From NCBI GenBank assembly GCA_030653385.1, contig JAURZM010000055.1, forward strand, positions 1 through 64,000: 64,000 bases of DNA, given 5' to 3'. The DNA is from Rubrivivax sp. (GTDB lineage Bacteria > Pseudomonadota > Gammaproteobacteria > Burkholderiales > Burkholderiaceae_C). Numbering within the stretch: the stretch's first letter is position 1; each line of letters opens with the position of its first letter. The notes below the pieces were generated by a model. The model was not told the DNA's origin. It worked only from the letters and a program-made list of their open reading frames with translations, and searched no databases. A program made the position numbers and the translations under genes. Positions 52,870 to 60,418 of this stretch are shown here, one piece after another.

Positions 52870-53919
52870 ATGCAAGACCCTGCCCTCGCCCAGGCGCTGC
52901 GCGCCGCCATCCTGGCGCAGGACTTCGCGTCGACGCCCGACTCCTGGCAGCGCGACGCGCCGCTGGGCCTGCACCCCAGCATCGACCTCGCACTGGCGGT
53001 CTTCCCGCCCGCCGGGCCACCGCGCTGGGCCAACGTGCTGTTCTCGCGTGAACATCTTCAGGGCATGGTGGCGGACATCGGTGCAGACGCCGGTGCCGTG
53101 CGCAACGTGCAGTTCATGGCCGATCTGCAGGACGCACGCGGCGACTCCATCGCCTGGCTGCCGGGGGCCGACTGGGCGCAGCTGAACTTCCCGGTGCTGG
53201 CCGGCAGCGGCCCGCTGCGTTTCGTCGCGCCTTACCCGGCATCACTGCTCAAGCTGATGGTGGGCTTCGGCGTCGCGCTGGCCGTCGACCGCGGCCTGTG
53301 CGACTGGCCCGCGGCGCTGGAACCGATGATCGCCATCAGCGACAACCGCTCGACCGACGAGTGCGTCGCACTGCTGCACCGCTGCGGTGTCGTCGACCTG
53401 CTCAACCAGGCCTTCGCTCAACGTGGCCTGGTCACGCTGCAGCTCAACGACACCACGCCGGCCGGCGGCTGGCGCAACGCCGACGGCGCCGGCGTCGGCC
53501 ACATCCACATGACGGCCTGGGACAGCGTTCGGCTGCTGTGGCTGATCGACGCCACGGCGCCACCGCCGCCCTGGCTGCCGCCCGGCCTGCCGCCGTTGTT
53601 GCAGCCCGCCAGCGCCGCCCGCCTGCACGACGTGCTGCGGCGCCAGCAGCTCGACGAGACGCTGTCCTCGGGCACGCTCAGGCGCCTGCCCGGCTGGGTG
53701 GCCGGGCTGCCCGACGCGCCCGACTTCGCGCACAAGACGGGCAACACCGACAACTACGCGTCCGACGCCGGCATCGTGCGGCGCGGTGAACTGCACTACA
53801 TCATCGCCGTGCTCACCAGCCTGGGCCGCCGCTATGCCCCCTTGGCCGCAGCGTCCACCACCTGGCGGCTGCCGGCACTGGGGGCGGCGGTGCACCGCAT
53901 CGTCGAAGGGCTGGTCTGA
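52870..53919 (+). CDS. SxxK serine hydrolase of the class A beta-lactamase fold, cytoplasmic
   Basis: The 349-residue protein has the three motifs of penicillin-recognising enzymes: SLLK (Ser125, Lys128), SDN (157-159) and KTG (289-291). SDN is characteristic of class A beta-lactamases. The ExxLN motif carrying Glu166, needed for beta-lactam deacylation, is not visible; the corresponding stretch reads TTPAGGWRNAD. No signal peptide is present (MQDPALAQALRAAILAQ), so it should act in the cytoplasm, unlike a resistance enzyme. Its place between peptide importer ATPases and an LD-carboxypeptidase suggests a peptidase or amidase acting on imported material. Its stop TGA overlaps the next gene. 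Confidence 0.87.
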   Translation: MQDPALAQALRAAILAQDFASTPDSWQRDAPLGLHPSIDLALAVFPPAGPPRWANVLFSREHLQGMVADIGADAGAVRNVQFMADLQDARGDSIAWLPGADWAQLNFPVLAGSGPLRFVAPYPASLLKLMVGFGVALAVDRGLCDWPAALEPMIAISDNRSTDECVALLHRCGVVDLLNQAFAQRGLVTLQLNDTTPAGGWRNADGAGVGHIHMTAWDSVRLLWLIDATAPPPPWLPPGLPPLLQPASAARLHDVLRRQQLDETLSSGTLRRLPGWVAGLPDAPDFAHKTGNTDNYASDAGIVRRGELHYIIAVLTSLGRRYAPLAAASTTWRLPALGAAVHRIVEGLV

Positions 53920-54899
53920 ACGCGCCGGGCGCCTGCCTCAGCTTCGGCGGCTACCCGACGCTGCCGCCGGGCAGCCTCATCGGCGTCATCGCACCCGCCG
54001 GCCCCGTGACGCCCGAGCGCCTGGCCGCCGTGCCGGCGCTGTACGCGCGTTTCGGCTACCGCTGCCGCATCTACCCCGGTTGCAGCCAGCGCAGCGGCTA
54101 CCTCGCGGGCCCCGACGCGCAGCGCCTGGCCGACCTGCACGCCGCGCTGGCCGACCCCGAGGTGGCGGCGCTGCACGCCGTCCGCGGCGGCTACGGCTGC
54201 ATGCGCCTGCTCGATGCCGTCGACACGGCGCTGCTGCGCGCACATCCCAAACTGCTCATCGGCTACAGCGACCTCACCGCGCTGCACGCGCTGTGGGCGC
54301 GCGAGGGCCTGGCTGCGCTGCACGCACCGATGGCGGCTTCCGACCTGCTGCTGCCGGGCCGGGAGGCCGACTGCGACGCCCTCTTCACGCTGCTGCGAGG
54401 CGGCCTGCACGCCGGCGAAGTGCTGGCGCCCACGCTCGAGCCGTCACCGCTGCACGTGGGCGGCCGCGCCGAAGGCCGGCTGGTCGGCGGCAACCTCAGC
54501 CTGGTGGCGGCGCTGCTGGGCACGCCCTGGGCCTGGGACATGCGCGGCGCGCTGCTCTTCCTGGAGGACGTGAGCGAAGACCTCTACCGCGTCGACCGCC
54601 TGCTGACGCAGCTGCGCCTGGCCGGTGTGCTGGACGCCGCCGCGGGCATCGTGCTGGGCAGCTTCACCGAAGCCGAATCACCCGCGGCGCTGCTGCAGTC
54701 GCTGCTGCAGCCTTTGTGCGAGCGCCAGCGCAAACCGCTGCTGGCCGGCTGGCCCGCCGGCCACGGCACGCCCCACCGGCCGCTGCCGCTGGGCCTGAAC
54801 GCGGTGCTCGACGCCGACGCCGGCACCCTCACATTGACTCAGACGCTGCTGCACGGCCCGGGTCCGTCAGCGGCGCTGTCGGAGCAAGCCGCAGAATAG
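53916..54899 (+). CDS. LD-carboxypeptidase, S66 family (LdcA/MccF-like), probable CTG start
   Basis: S66 enzymes remove the terminal D-Ala from murein tetrapeptides (LdcA) or cleave acyl-sulfamoyl or peptide-nucleotide antibiotics (MccF). The nucleophile is in GYSDLTALH (Ser118), the Glu in FLEDVSED (Glu217) and the His in AGHGTPH (His283), all at the positions expected. The conserved opening block SLIGVIAPAGP lies upstream of the first ATG/GTG/TTG (GTG 54006). The reading frame therefore most likely starts at CTG 53916, which overlaps the preceding stop as CTGA and has GAAGGG five bases ahead. From 53916 the protein is 327 residues, a normal family length. Confidence 0.88.
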   Translation: MNAPGACLSFGGYPTLPPGSLIGVIAPAGPVTPERLAAVPALYARFGYRCRIYPGCSQRSGYLAGPDAQRLADLHAALADPEVAALHAVRGGYGCMRLLDAVDTALLRAHPKLLIGYSDLTALHALWAREGLAALHAPMAASDLLLPGREADCDALFTLLRGGLHAGEVLAPTLEPSPLHVGGRAEGRLVGGNLSLVAALLGTPWAWDMRGALLFLEDVSEDLYRVDRLLTQLRLAGVLDAAAGIVLGSFTEAESPAALLQSLLQPLCERQRKPLLAGWPAGHGTPHRPLPLGLNAVLDADAGTLTLTQTLLHGPGPSAALSEQAAE

Positions 54900-54933
54900 C
54901 GCGACCACTCTGCGGCGCCTCGCCGCCCCCGCC

Positions 54934-55875
54934 ATGACCCAGCCTACCCTGGCCACTTCCCTCCATGCCCTGGGCCCCGCCGTGCAGACGACGACGCTGC
55001 GCTCCCTGCCCCTCATCGCCCGCGGCAAGGTACGCGACCTCTATGCCGTCGGCAGCGACCGCATGCTGATGGTGGCCAGCGACCGGCTGAGCGCCTTCGA
55101 CGTGGTCATGAAGGCGCCCGTGCCCGGCAAGGGTAGGCTGCTCACCGAGATGGCGCTGTTCTGGTTCGATCTGCTGAAAGGCGTCGTGACCAACCACCTC
55201 AGCGGTGATGCACCCGAGAGCGTGGTCGCGCCCGACGAGGTGGCGCAGGTGCAGGGCCGCAGCATGCTGGTGAAGCGCCTGACGCCGCTGCCCTGCGAAG
55301 CGGTGGTGCGCGGCTACGTCGTCGGTTCGGGCTGGAAGGAGTACACGAAGAGCGGCACCGTCTGCGGCATCGCCATGCCCGCCGGCCTGCAGATGACGAC
55401 GCCGCTGGCCGCACCCATCTTCACGCCGGCCACCAAGGCCGCCGTCGGCGACCACGACGAGAACATCTCGTTTGCCCAGCTCGAAAGCCTGCTGGGCGCG
55501 GTGCGTGCGACCGAGGTGCGCGATACCGCGATCCGCATCTACACCGTGGCGCGCGAATACGCGGCCACACGCGGCATCGTCATCGCCGACACCAAGTTCG
55601 AGTTCGGCCTGGATGACGCCGGCACGCTGACGCTGATGGACGAGGTGCTGACGCCCGACTCGTCGCGTTTCTGGCTCGCCGACGAACTGGCGCAGGGGCG
55701 CATCGTGGCGCTGGACAAGCAGCCGCTGCGCGACTGGCTGGCGTCCACCGGGGTCACAGGCGGCGCCGAGCAGGCCGCGCTGGACCTGCCCGACGAGGTC
55801 ATCCTGGGTGTGCACGAACGCTATGCCCGGGCGCACCGCCAGCTGTGCGGCAGTGCAGCCGGGACCGCAGCGTGA
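54934..55875 (+). CDS. purC: SAICAR synthase (purine biosynthesis)
   Basis: PurC joins CAIR and aspartate with ATP to give SAICAR. Family blocks are intact: RGKVRDLYAVGSDRMLMVASDRLS, EAVVRGYVVGSGWKEY, DTKFEFGLD and LMDEVLTPDSSRFW. At 313 residues it has the usual length of the betaproteobacterial form. An AGAAT candidate -10 lies at 54893. Its stop overlaps the GTG of the aspartoacylase-like gene. Confidence 0.96.
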   Translation: MTQPTLATSLHALGPAVQTTTLRSLPLIARGKVRDLYAVGSDRMLMVASDRLSAFDVVMKAPVPGKGRLLTEMALFWFDLLKGVVTNHLSGDAPESVVAPDEVAQVQGRSMLVKRLTPLPCEAVVRGYVVGSGWKEYTKSGTVCGIAMPAGLQMTTPLAAPIFTPATKAAVGDHDENISFAQLESLLGAVRATEVRDTAIRIYTVAREYAATRGIVIADTKFEFGLDDAGTLTLMDEVLTPDSSRFWLADELAQGRIVALDKQPLRDWLASTGVTGGAEQAALDLPDEVILGVHERYARAHRQLCGSAAGTAA

Positions 55876-56840
55876 TCAGCAACCGCAACCTGCGCGCCCA
55901 TCGCATCACCGGGCTGGAAGGCGGCCGCGCCGCACCCCGGCTCATCGTCACTGGCGCCGTGCACGGCAACGAGGTGGCCGGCACCAAGGGCATACGGCGT
56001 GTGCTGCACGAGATCGACAGCGGCGACATCGAGATCGTGCGTGGTAGCGTCACCTTCGTGCCGGTGTGCAACCCGCTGGCCTACAACCACGTGCGGCGCA
56101 TGGGCGAGCGCAACCTCAACCGCCGGCTGCAGCCCACCGCGACACCGCAGGACAACGAGGACCGCATCGCCGGCGTGCTGTGCGACTGGCTGGCCGAACA
56201 CGACGTGCTGCTCGACCTGCACAGCTTCCGCAGCCCCGGCGAGCCCTTCGTGATGCGCGGCCCCGCCGACAACCGCGACACGCTGGAGCCCTTCGCGCAC
56301 GCCACGGCAGAAGCTCGGCTGGCCGCCCACGTGGGCGTGCGGCGCGTCGTCGAAGGCTGGATGCCAGCCTATGCCGACGGCGTGGCGCGGCGCCGCGCGC
56401 GCGGCCAGACACCGGGTGCGGTGCATGAAGACCCGAGCTACGGTGTCGGCACCACCGAATACATGCGCAGCGTGGGCGGCTACGGCGTGACGCTGGAATG
56501 TGGTCAGCATGACGATCCGGCGGGGCCCGACGTGGCCTACTTCGCCATCCGCCAGACGCTCGCCCTTCTGGGCCTGGCCGACATCGCCGTGGCGCCGCCG
56601 ACGCGCCCCTTCGAATGCCTGCTGCTGGCCGAGGTGATCGACCGCCACGCCGAGGCCGACCGCTTCGTCAAACCCTGGACCAGCTTCGACCCGCTGGCCG
56701 AAGGTGAACTCATCGCCGTGCGCGCCGACGGCAGCGAGCTGCGGGCGCCGCGCGCCGGCTACATCGTCTTCCCCGATGTCTCGGCGCAGCCGGGGCACGA
56801 GTGGTTCTACCTGGCGCAGGCAAGCCCCAGACCGCTGTAG
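55872..56840 (+). CDS. Succinylglutamate desuccinylase/aspartoacylase family protein
   Basis: This M14-like zinc hydrolase removes acyl groups from amino acids or related small molecules. Zinc ligands are in GAVHGNEVAG (His, Glu) and LDLHSF (His). NLNRRL is the substrate-carboxylate motif and LECGQHDD holds the catalytic Glu region. A C-terminal beta domain (residues 250-322) follows, as in AstE/AspA relatives. GTG 55872 overlaps the purC stop (GTGA), so it is coupled to purC. The exact substrate is unknown. Confidence 0.88.
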   Translation: MISNRNLRAHRITGLEGGRAAPRLIVTGAVHGNEVAGTKGIRRVLHEIDSGDIEIVRGSVTFVPVCNPLAYNHVRRMGERNLNRRLQPTATPQDNEDRIAGVLCDWLAEHDVLLDLHSFRSPGEPFVMRGPADNRDTLEPFAHATAEARLAAHVGVRRVVEGWMPAYADGVARRRARGQTPGAVHEDPSYGVGTTEYMRSVGGYGVTLECGQHDDPAGPDVAYFAIRQTLALLGLADIAVAPPTRPFECLLLAEVIDRHAEADRFVKPWTSFDPLAEGELIAVRADGSELRAPRAGYIVFPDVSAQPGHEWFYLAQASPRPL

Positions 56841-56867
56841 GCCAGGCTCGGGCGGGCCCGCGCCGCT

Positions 56868-56972
56868 GCGTTTACGGGCGGTCGTCGGCGGACGTCGGGC
56901 CGCGGCCCCCCAAAGGACGGGTGTCCCCCCGCCGAGGGATGCGCCCCCCTGGGGGACGGTCGATCATCGACC
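56868..56972. repeat. GC-rich palindromic intergenic stretch
   Basis: The stretch contains CCCCCC..GGG blocks, CCCCCCTGGGGG, and a perfect GGTCGAT-c-ATCGACC palindrome at 56958-56972. It resembles the GC-rich repeats common between Burkholderiales genes. No gene is seen. Confidence 0.45.
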
Positions 56973-57004
56973 CCGTTCCTTCCCGAACGCCCCGAGGTTC
57001 CGCC

Positions 57005-57259
57005 ATGCGATTCAACGAAGCTCACGAAGGCGACTACCGCATCTATGTCGGCGCCGTCGAGTCGACGCGTGGTGATGGCTACATCGCCGCCGTGGTCGTC
57101 AAACGCATGCGGGGCGGCTCGGTCGACGCCGGCGTGGCCTTCCGCGACGACAGCCTGGCCTGCGGTTACCGCTGGCCCTCTGCCGACGAGGCCCTGCACT
57201 ACGCGATGAACCGCGCCCGCGAACTCATCCGCAACCGCTCGCCCGTCCTGGCCTGCTGA
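57005..57259 (+). CDS. Conserved small hypothetical protein
   Basis: The 84-residue protein reads RFNEAHEGDYRIYVGAVE and then a mixed alpha/beta sequence with one Cys near the middle and an Arg-rich helix (YAMNRARELIRNR). It has no signal peptide or membrane segment. I recognise no domain. ATG 57005 was chosen because the ORF-track extension upstream crosses the repeat stretch. It converges on the Bug-type gene across about 209 bases. Confidence 0.72.
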   Translation: MRFNEAHEGDYRIYVGAVESTRGDGYIAAVVVKRMRGGSVDAGVAFRDDSLACGYRWPSADEALHYAMNRARELIRNRSPVLAC

Positions 57260-57375
57260 CAGCCCCGGTCTGGCGGGCCGACAGGACTGCCAGCCCTTCA
57301 AGGCCTGCCGCGGAACCGGCTCCGCCGGGCCGCTGGCAGAGCCCGCCAGCTTGCAGGCTGACAGGCCCTCGCAGG

Positions 57376-57429
57376 CTGAGAACAGTCCGCAGGGGCTGTT
57401 CTCAGTCCGGGCTCGGCCCCCTCGGGGGG
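57376..57429. repeat. Convergent-gene stem-loop plus dispersed repeat copy
   Basis: CTGAGAACAG and CTGTTCTCAG form a perfect 10-bp stem with a 10-base loop (57376-57405). Directly after it CCGGGCTCG and CCCCCTCGGGGGG (57407-57429) repeat the core of the element inserted in recQ. The stem lies between convergent genes and may act as a two-way terminator, but it lacks a T run. Confidence 0.6.
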
Positions 57430-57468
57430 TGGCGAAGGCGCGAAGCGACAAGCCTGGCGGTCACAACA

Positions 57469-58440
57469 TCAGTTGGCCTTGATGCCCGCCCGCTCGACGA
57501 TCAGCTTCCAGGTCTTCTGCTGCTGCGCGATGTAGGCGGCGAACTCCTCCGGCGGGCCACCGCCGCCCGAAGCGCCGTCGGCCGTGAAGCGTTCCGTGAC
57601 CGAGTTGCTCTTCAGCGCCTTCAGGCTCTCTTCCTGCAGCCGCTTGACCACCTCGCGCGGCGTGCCGGCCGGCGCCAGGATGCCGTACCACTGCGAGGTC
57701 TCGAAGTCCTTGAAGCCCATCTCGGCCACGGTGGGCACGTCGGGCAGCTGGCTCAGGCGCTGCGCCGTGCCCACGGCGATGGCGCGCAGCTTGCCGCTCT
57801 TGATGTGCGGCAGCAGCGCCGGCAGGCCGGCGCTGCTGGCCTGGGTGCGGCCGGCCAGCAGGTCGGTCAGTTGCGGGCCGGTGCCGCGGTAGGGGATGTG
57901 CACGATGAACATGCCCGTCACCAGCTTCAGGTACTCCATCGCCAGATGGCCGGCGCTGGCGTTGCCGGCACTGCCGTAGTTCAGCTGGCCGGGGTTCTTC
58001 TTCGCGTAGGCGACGAACTCCTTGAAGTCCTTCGCCGGCACGTCGGGGTGGACGACGAAGAGGTTGGGCACCTTCGCCAGCATCGTGACGGGAATGAAGT
58101 CCTTGTTCACGTCGTAGGGTTGGTTCGGGAAGATGTAGGGGTTCACCGCCAGCGAGCCGACGTGGCCCAGGATGATGGTGTGGCCATCGGGCTTGCTCTT
58201 GGCCACCTCCTGCATCGCCGGGATGCCGGCGCCGCCGCCCTTGTTGTCGACGAACACCGTCTGGCCCAGCTGCTTGGTGAGTTCGAAGGCCACGGTGCGC
58301 GCGACGATCTCGCTCGTGCCCCCGGGAGCGAAGGGCACGACGAAGCGGACGCTCTGGCTGGGCCAGCCGGCCTGGGCACGGCCCAGCGTGGGCAGGGCCA
58401 GCGCCGAAGCGGCCAGCAGGGTGCGGCGTTGCATGCTCAT
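57469..58440 (-). CDS. Bug/TctC-type periplasmic solute-binding protein
   Basis: This is a tripartite tricarboxylate transporter binding protein (Bug family). A Tat-like or Sec signal ([21 protein letters not shown]) precedes [23 protein letters not shown], the family's first ligand loop. Later blocks are [42 protein letters not shown] and [17 protein letters not shown]. No TctA/TctB membrane genes are adjacent, as is usual for the many orphan Bug proteins. AGGAGA precedes ATG 58440; the ORF-track extension is shadow. Confidence 0.95.
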   Translation of the reverse strand: MSMQRRTLLAASALALPTLGRAQAGWPSQSVRFVVPFAPGGTSEIVARTVAFELTKQLGQTVFVDNKGGGAGIPAMQEVAKSKPDGHTIILGHVGSLAVNPYIFPNQPYDVNKDFIPVTMLAKVPNLFVVHPDVPAKDFKEFVAYAKKNPGQLNYGSAGNASAGHLAMEYLKLVTGMFIVHIPYRGTGPQLTDLLAGRTQASSAGLPALLPHIKSGKLRAIAVGTAQRLSQLPDVPTVAEMGFKDFETSQWYGILAPAGTPREVVKRLQEESLKALKSNSVTERFTADGASGGGGPPEEFAAYIAQQQKTWKLIVERAGIKAN

Positions 58441-58528
58441 GGGTCTCTTCTCCTGTTTGATCTTCGGGTGCAGGCCGGGCGGCTTGCGCCTCGGCGGCCC
58501 TGCGGGCATAGCCATTGTGTCGCGACGG

Positions 58529-58540
58529 GATAATCGCCCG
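58529..58540 (+). promoter_or_regulatory. -10 element giving a possibly leaderless mnmA transcript
   Basis: GATAAT at 58529-58534 ends six bases before ATG 58541, which would place the transcription start at or next to the start codon. No ribosome-binding site is present. No good -35 was found, so this is tentative. Confidence 0.45.
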
Positions 58541-59740
58541 ATGCCGAGTAAACGCGTGGTCGTGGGCCTGAGCGGCGGGGTGGACTCCGCGGTCACGGCC
58601 TACCTGCTGAAGGCCCAGGGCTACGACGTCGTCGGCATCTTCATGAAGAACTGGGAAGATGACGACCGACCCGCCGGGTCGGGCGACGACGACGACGCCT
58701 ACTGTTCGAGCAACGTCGACTTCGTCGATGCCGACGCGGTGGCCGACGTGCTGGGCATCGAAATCGAGCACGTCAACTTCGCCGCCGAGTACAAGGACCG
58801 CGTCTTCGCCGAGTTCCTGCGCGAATACGCCGCCGGCCGCACGCCCAACCCCGACGTGCTGTGCAACGCCGAGATCAAGTTCAAGGCCTTCCTCGACCAT
58901 GCGATGCGGCTGGGGGCAGAGAAGATCGCCACCGGGCACTACGCACGGGTGCGTGAACACCACGGCGGCCGCTACGAATTGCTCAAGGGCCTGGACCCGG
59001 CCAAGGACCAGAGCTACTTCCTGCACCGCCTGAACCAGGCCCAGCTGGCGAAGACGCTCTTCCCGGTGGGCGCGCTGAAGAAGACCGAGGTGAGGCGCAT
59101 CGCCGCAGAGATCGGCCTGCCGAACGCCAGGAAGAAGGACAGCACCGGCATCTGCTTCATCGGCGAGCGGCCCTTCCGCGACTTCCTCAACCGCTACCTG
59201 CGCCAGGAGCCCGGCCCCATGCTCGACGAACACGGGCGCGAGGTCGGCCGCCACCTGGGCTTGAGCTTCTACACGCTGGGTCAGCGCCAGGGGCTGGGCA
59301 TCGGTGGCGTCGCCACCAGCGCCGGGCCCGAAGGCCTGCACGCGCCCTGGTACGTGGCGCACAAGGACCTGTCCCGCAACACGCTGCACGTGGTTCAGGG
59401 GCATGAACATTCCTGGCTGCAATCGGGCTGGCTGGAAGCGCAAGACTGCAGCTGGGTCGCCGGCGTGCCGCCCACGCCGGGCGCATGGGCCGCCAAGACA
59501 CGCTACCGTCAGGCCGATGCGCCGTGCACGCTGGCGCTGCAGCCGGCCGGATTCCGGCTCGACTTCGACAGCCCGCAATGGGCCGTGACGCCCGGCCAGA
59601 GCGCCGTCCTCTACGACGGCGAGGTCTGCCTGGGCGGCGGCGTCATCGCCCGCGCGGCCACGCCCGACGTGGTGGCGGCCGCGCCACCGCCAGCGCGGCG
59701 GCGTGTCTTCCGACCGATCCGGCCCGCCAGCCGCGGCTGA
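58541..59740 (+). CDS. mnmA: tRNA-specific 2-thiouridylase MnmA
   Basis: MnmA puts sulfur on U34 of Glu, Gln and Lys tRNAs. The PP-loop GLSGGVDS is at residue 9. FMKNWEDDD and the first catalytic Cys in [12 protein letters not shown] are present. The second Cys is in [10 protein letters not shown], and the C-terminal barrel ([12 protein letters not shown]) is intact. The last 20 residues are an Ala/Arg-rich tail beyond the usual end. At 399 residues it is slightly long. Confidence 0.96.
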   Translation: MPSKRVVVGLSGGVDSAVTAYLLKAQGYDVVGIFMKNWEDDDRPAGSGDDDDAYCSSNVDFVDADAVADVLGIEIEHVNFAAEYKDRVFAEFLREYAAGRTPNPDVLCNAEIKFKAFLDHAMRLGAEKIATGHYARVREHHGGRYELLKGLDPAKDQSYFLHRLNQAQLAKTLFPVGALKKTEVRRIAAEIGLPNARKKDSTGICFIGERPFRDFLNRYLRQEPGPMLDEHGREVGRHLGLSFYTLGQRQGLGIGGVATSAGPEGLHAPWYVAHKDLSRNTLHVVQGHEHSWLQSGWLEAQDCSWVAGVPPTPGAWAAKTRYRQADAPCTLALQPAGFRLDFDSPQWAVTPGQSAVLYDGEVCLGGGVIARAATPDVVAAAPPPARRRVFRPIRPASRG

Positions 59741-59788
59741 AGGCCCGGCGCCGGCTCAACCCCGGGCCTGCGCGGCCGATACCAGCGC

Positions 59789-60418
59789 ATGCCCCCTTCC
59801 GTCCATTACCCCCGGCCACTGCGGCTGGTCGGCGCAGCGCTGCTGCTGGCGGCGCTGCCCGCCGCGGCCGCCAGCGTCGAGGTGCTGGCCCTGGGCAGCG
59901 ACGGCAAGCCCCTGCCCGAGACCGTGGTGTTCCTGGAGTCGCCCGAGGCCCGCGCCGCTGCCCGGCCGCTGCCGGGTGTGGAGATCGTGCAGGTGGAGCG
60001 CCGCTTCGTGCCACTGGTGACCGTGGTCACGGCCGGCACGTCGGTGAGCTTCCCGAACCGCGACACGGTGCGGCACCATGTCTATTCCTTCTCGGCCATC
60101 AAGCCCTTCGACCTCAAGCTCTACGCCGGCACGCCCGCCAACCCGGTGGCTTTCGACAAGGCCGGTGTTGCCGTGCTCGGCTGCAACATCCACGACCACA
60201 TGATTGCCTGGGTGGTGGTGGTGGACACGCCGCACTTCGCCGTGGCCGGCGCCAGCGGTGCGCTGCGCCTGGACAACGTGCCGCCCGGCAGCTACCGGCT
60301 GCGCAGCTGGCACGCTGGCCTGCCCCCGGGCGCGCCAGCCGCCGACGAGGCCCTGGTCGTGCCGGCTGGCGGTGCCCGCGCGCAGGTGAAGCTGGCACTG
60401 AAGGCGGGTGCCCTGTGA
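59789..60418 (+). CDS. Exported cupredoxin-domain protein
   Basis: The 209-residue protein has a signal peptide (LVGAALLLAALPAAAA) and a cupredoxin fold. Copper-ligand candidates are His in TVRHHVYSF and Cys-His-Met in LGCNIHDHMIAW. A C-terminal segment (GALRLDNVPPGSYRLRSWHAG) resembles a small carboxypeptidase-regulatory beta domain. Relatives are often called methylamine-utilisation protein, but no mau genes are present. Its stop overlaps the GTG of the GGDEF/EAL gene, so a sensory or partner role with that enzyme is plausible. Confidence 0.88.
   Translation: MPPSVHYPRPLRLVGAALLLAALPAAAASVEVLALGSDGKPLPETVVFLESPEARAAARPLPGVEIVQVERRFVPLVTVVTAGTSVSFPNRDTVRHHVYSFSAIKPFDLKLYAGTPANPVAFDKAGVAVLGCNIHDHMIAWVVVVDTPHFAVAGASGALRLDNVPPGSYRLRSWHAGLPPGAPAADEALVVPAGGARAQVKLALKAGAL

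Noticed and set aside
52870-53919. Beta-lactam resistance gene
   Set aside because: No signal peptide and no ExxLN motif; the genomic setting is peptide import.
54006-54899. LD-carboxypeptidase starting at GTG 54006
   Set aside because: This would cut off the conserved IGVIAPAGP strand, which is encoded in frame just upstream.
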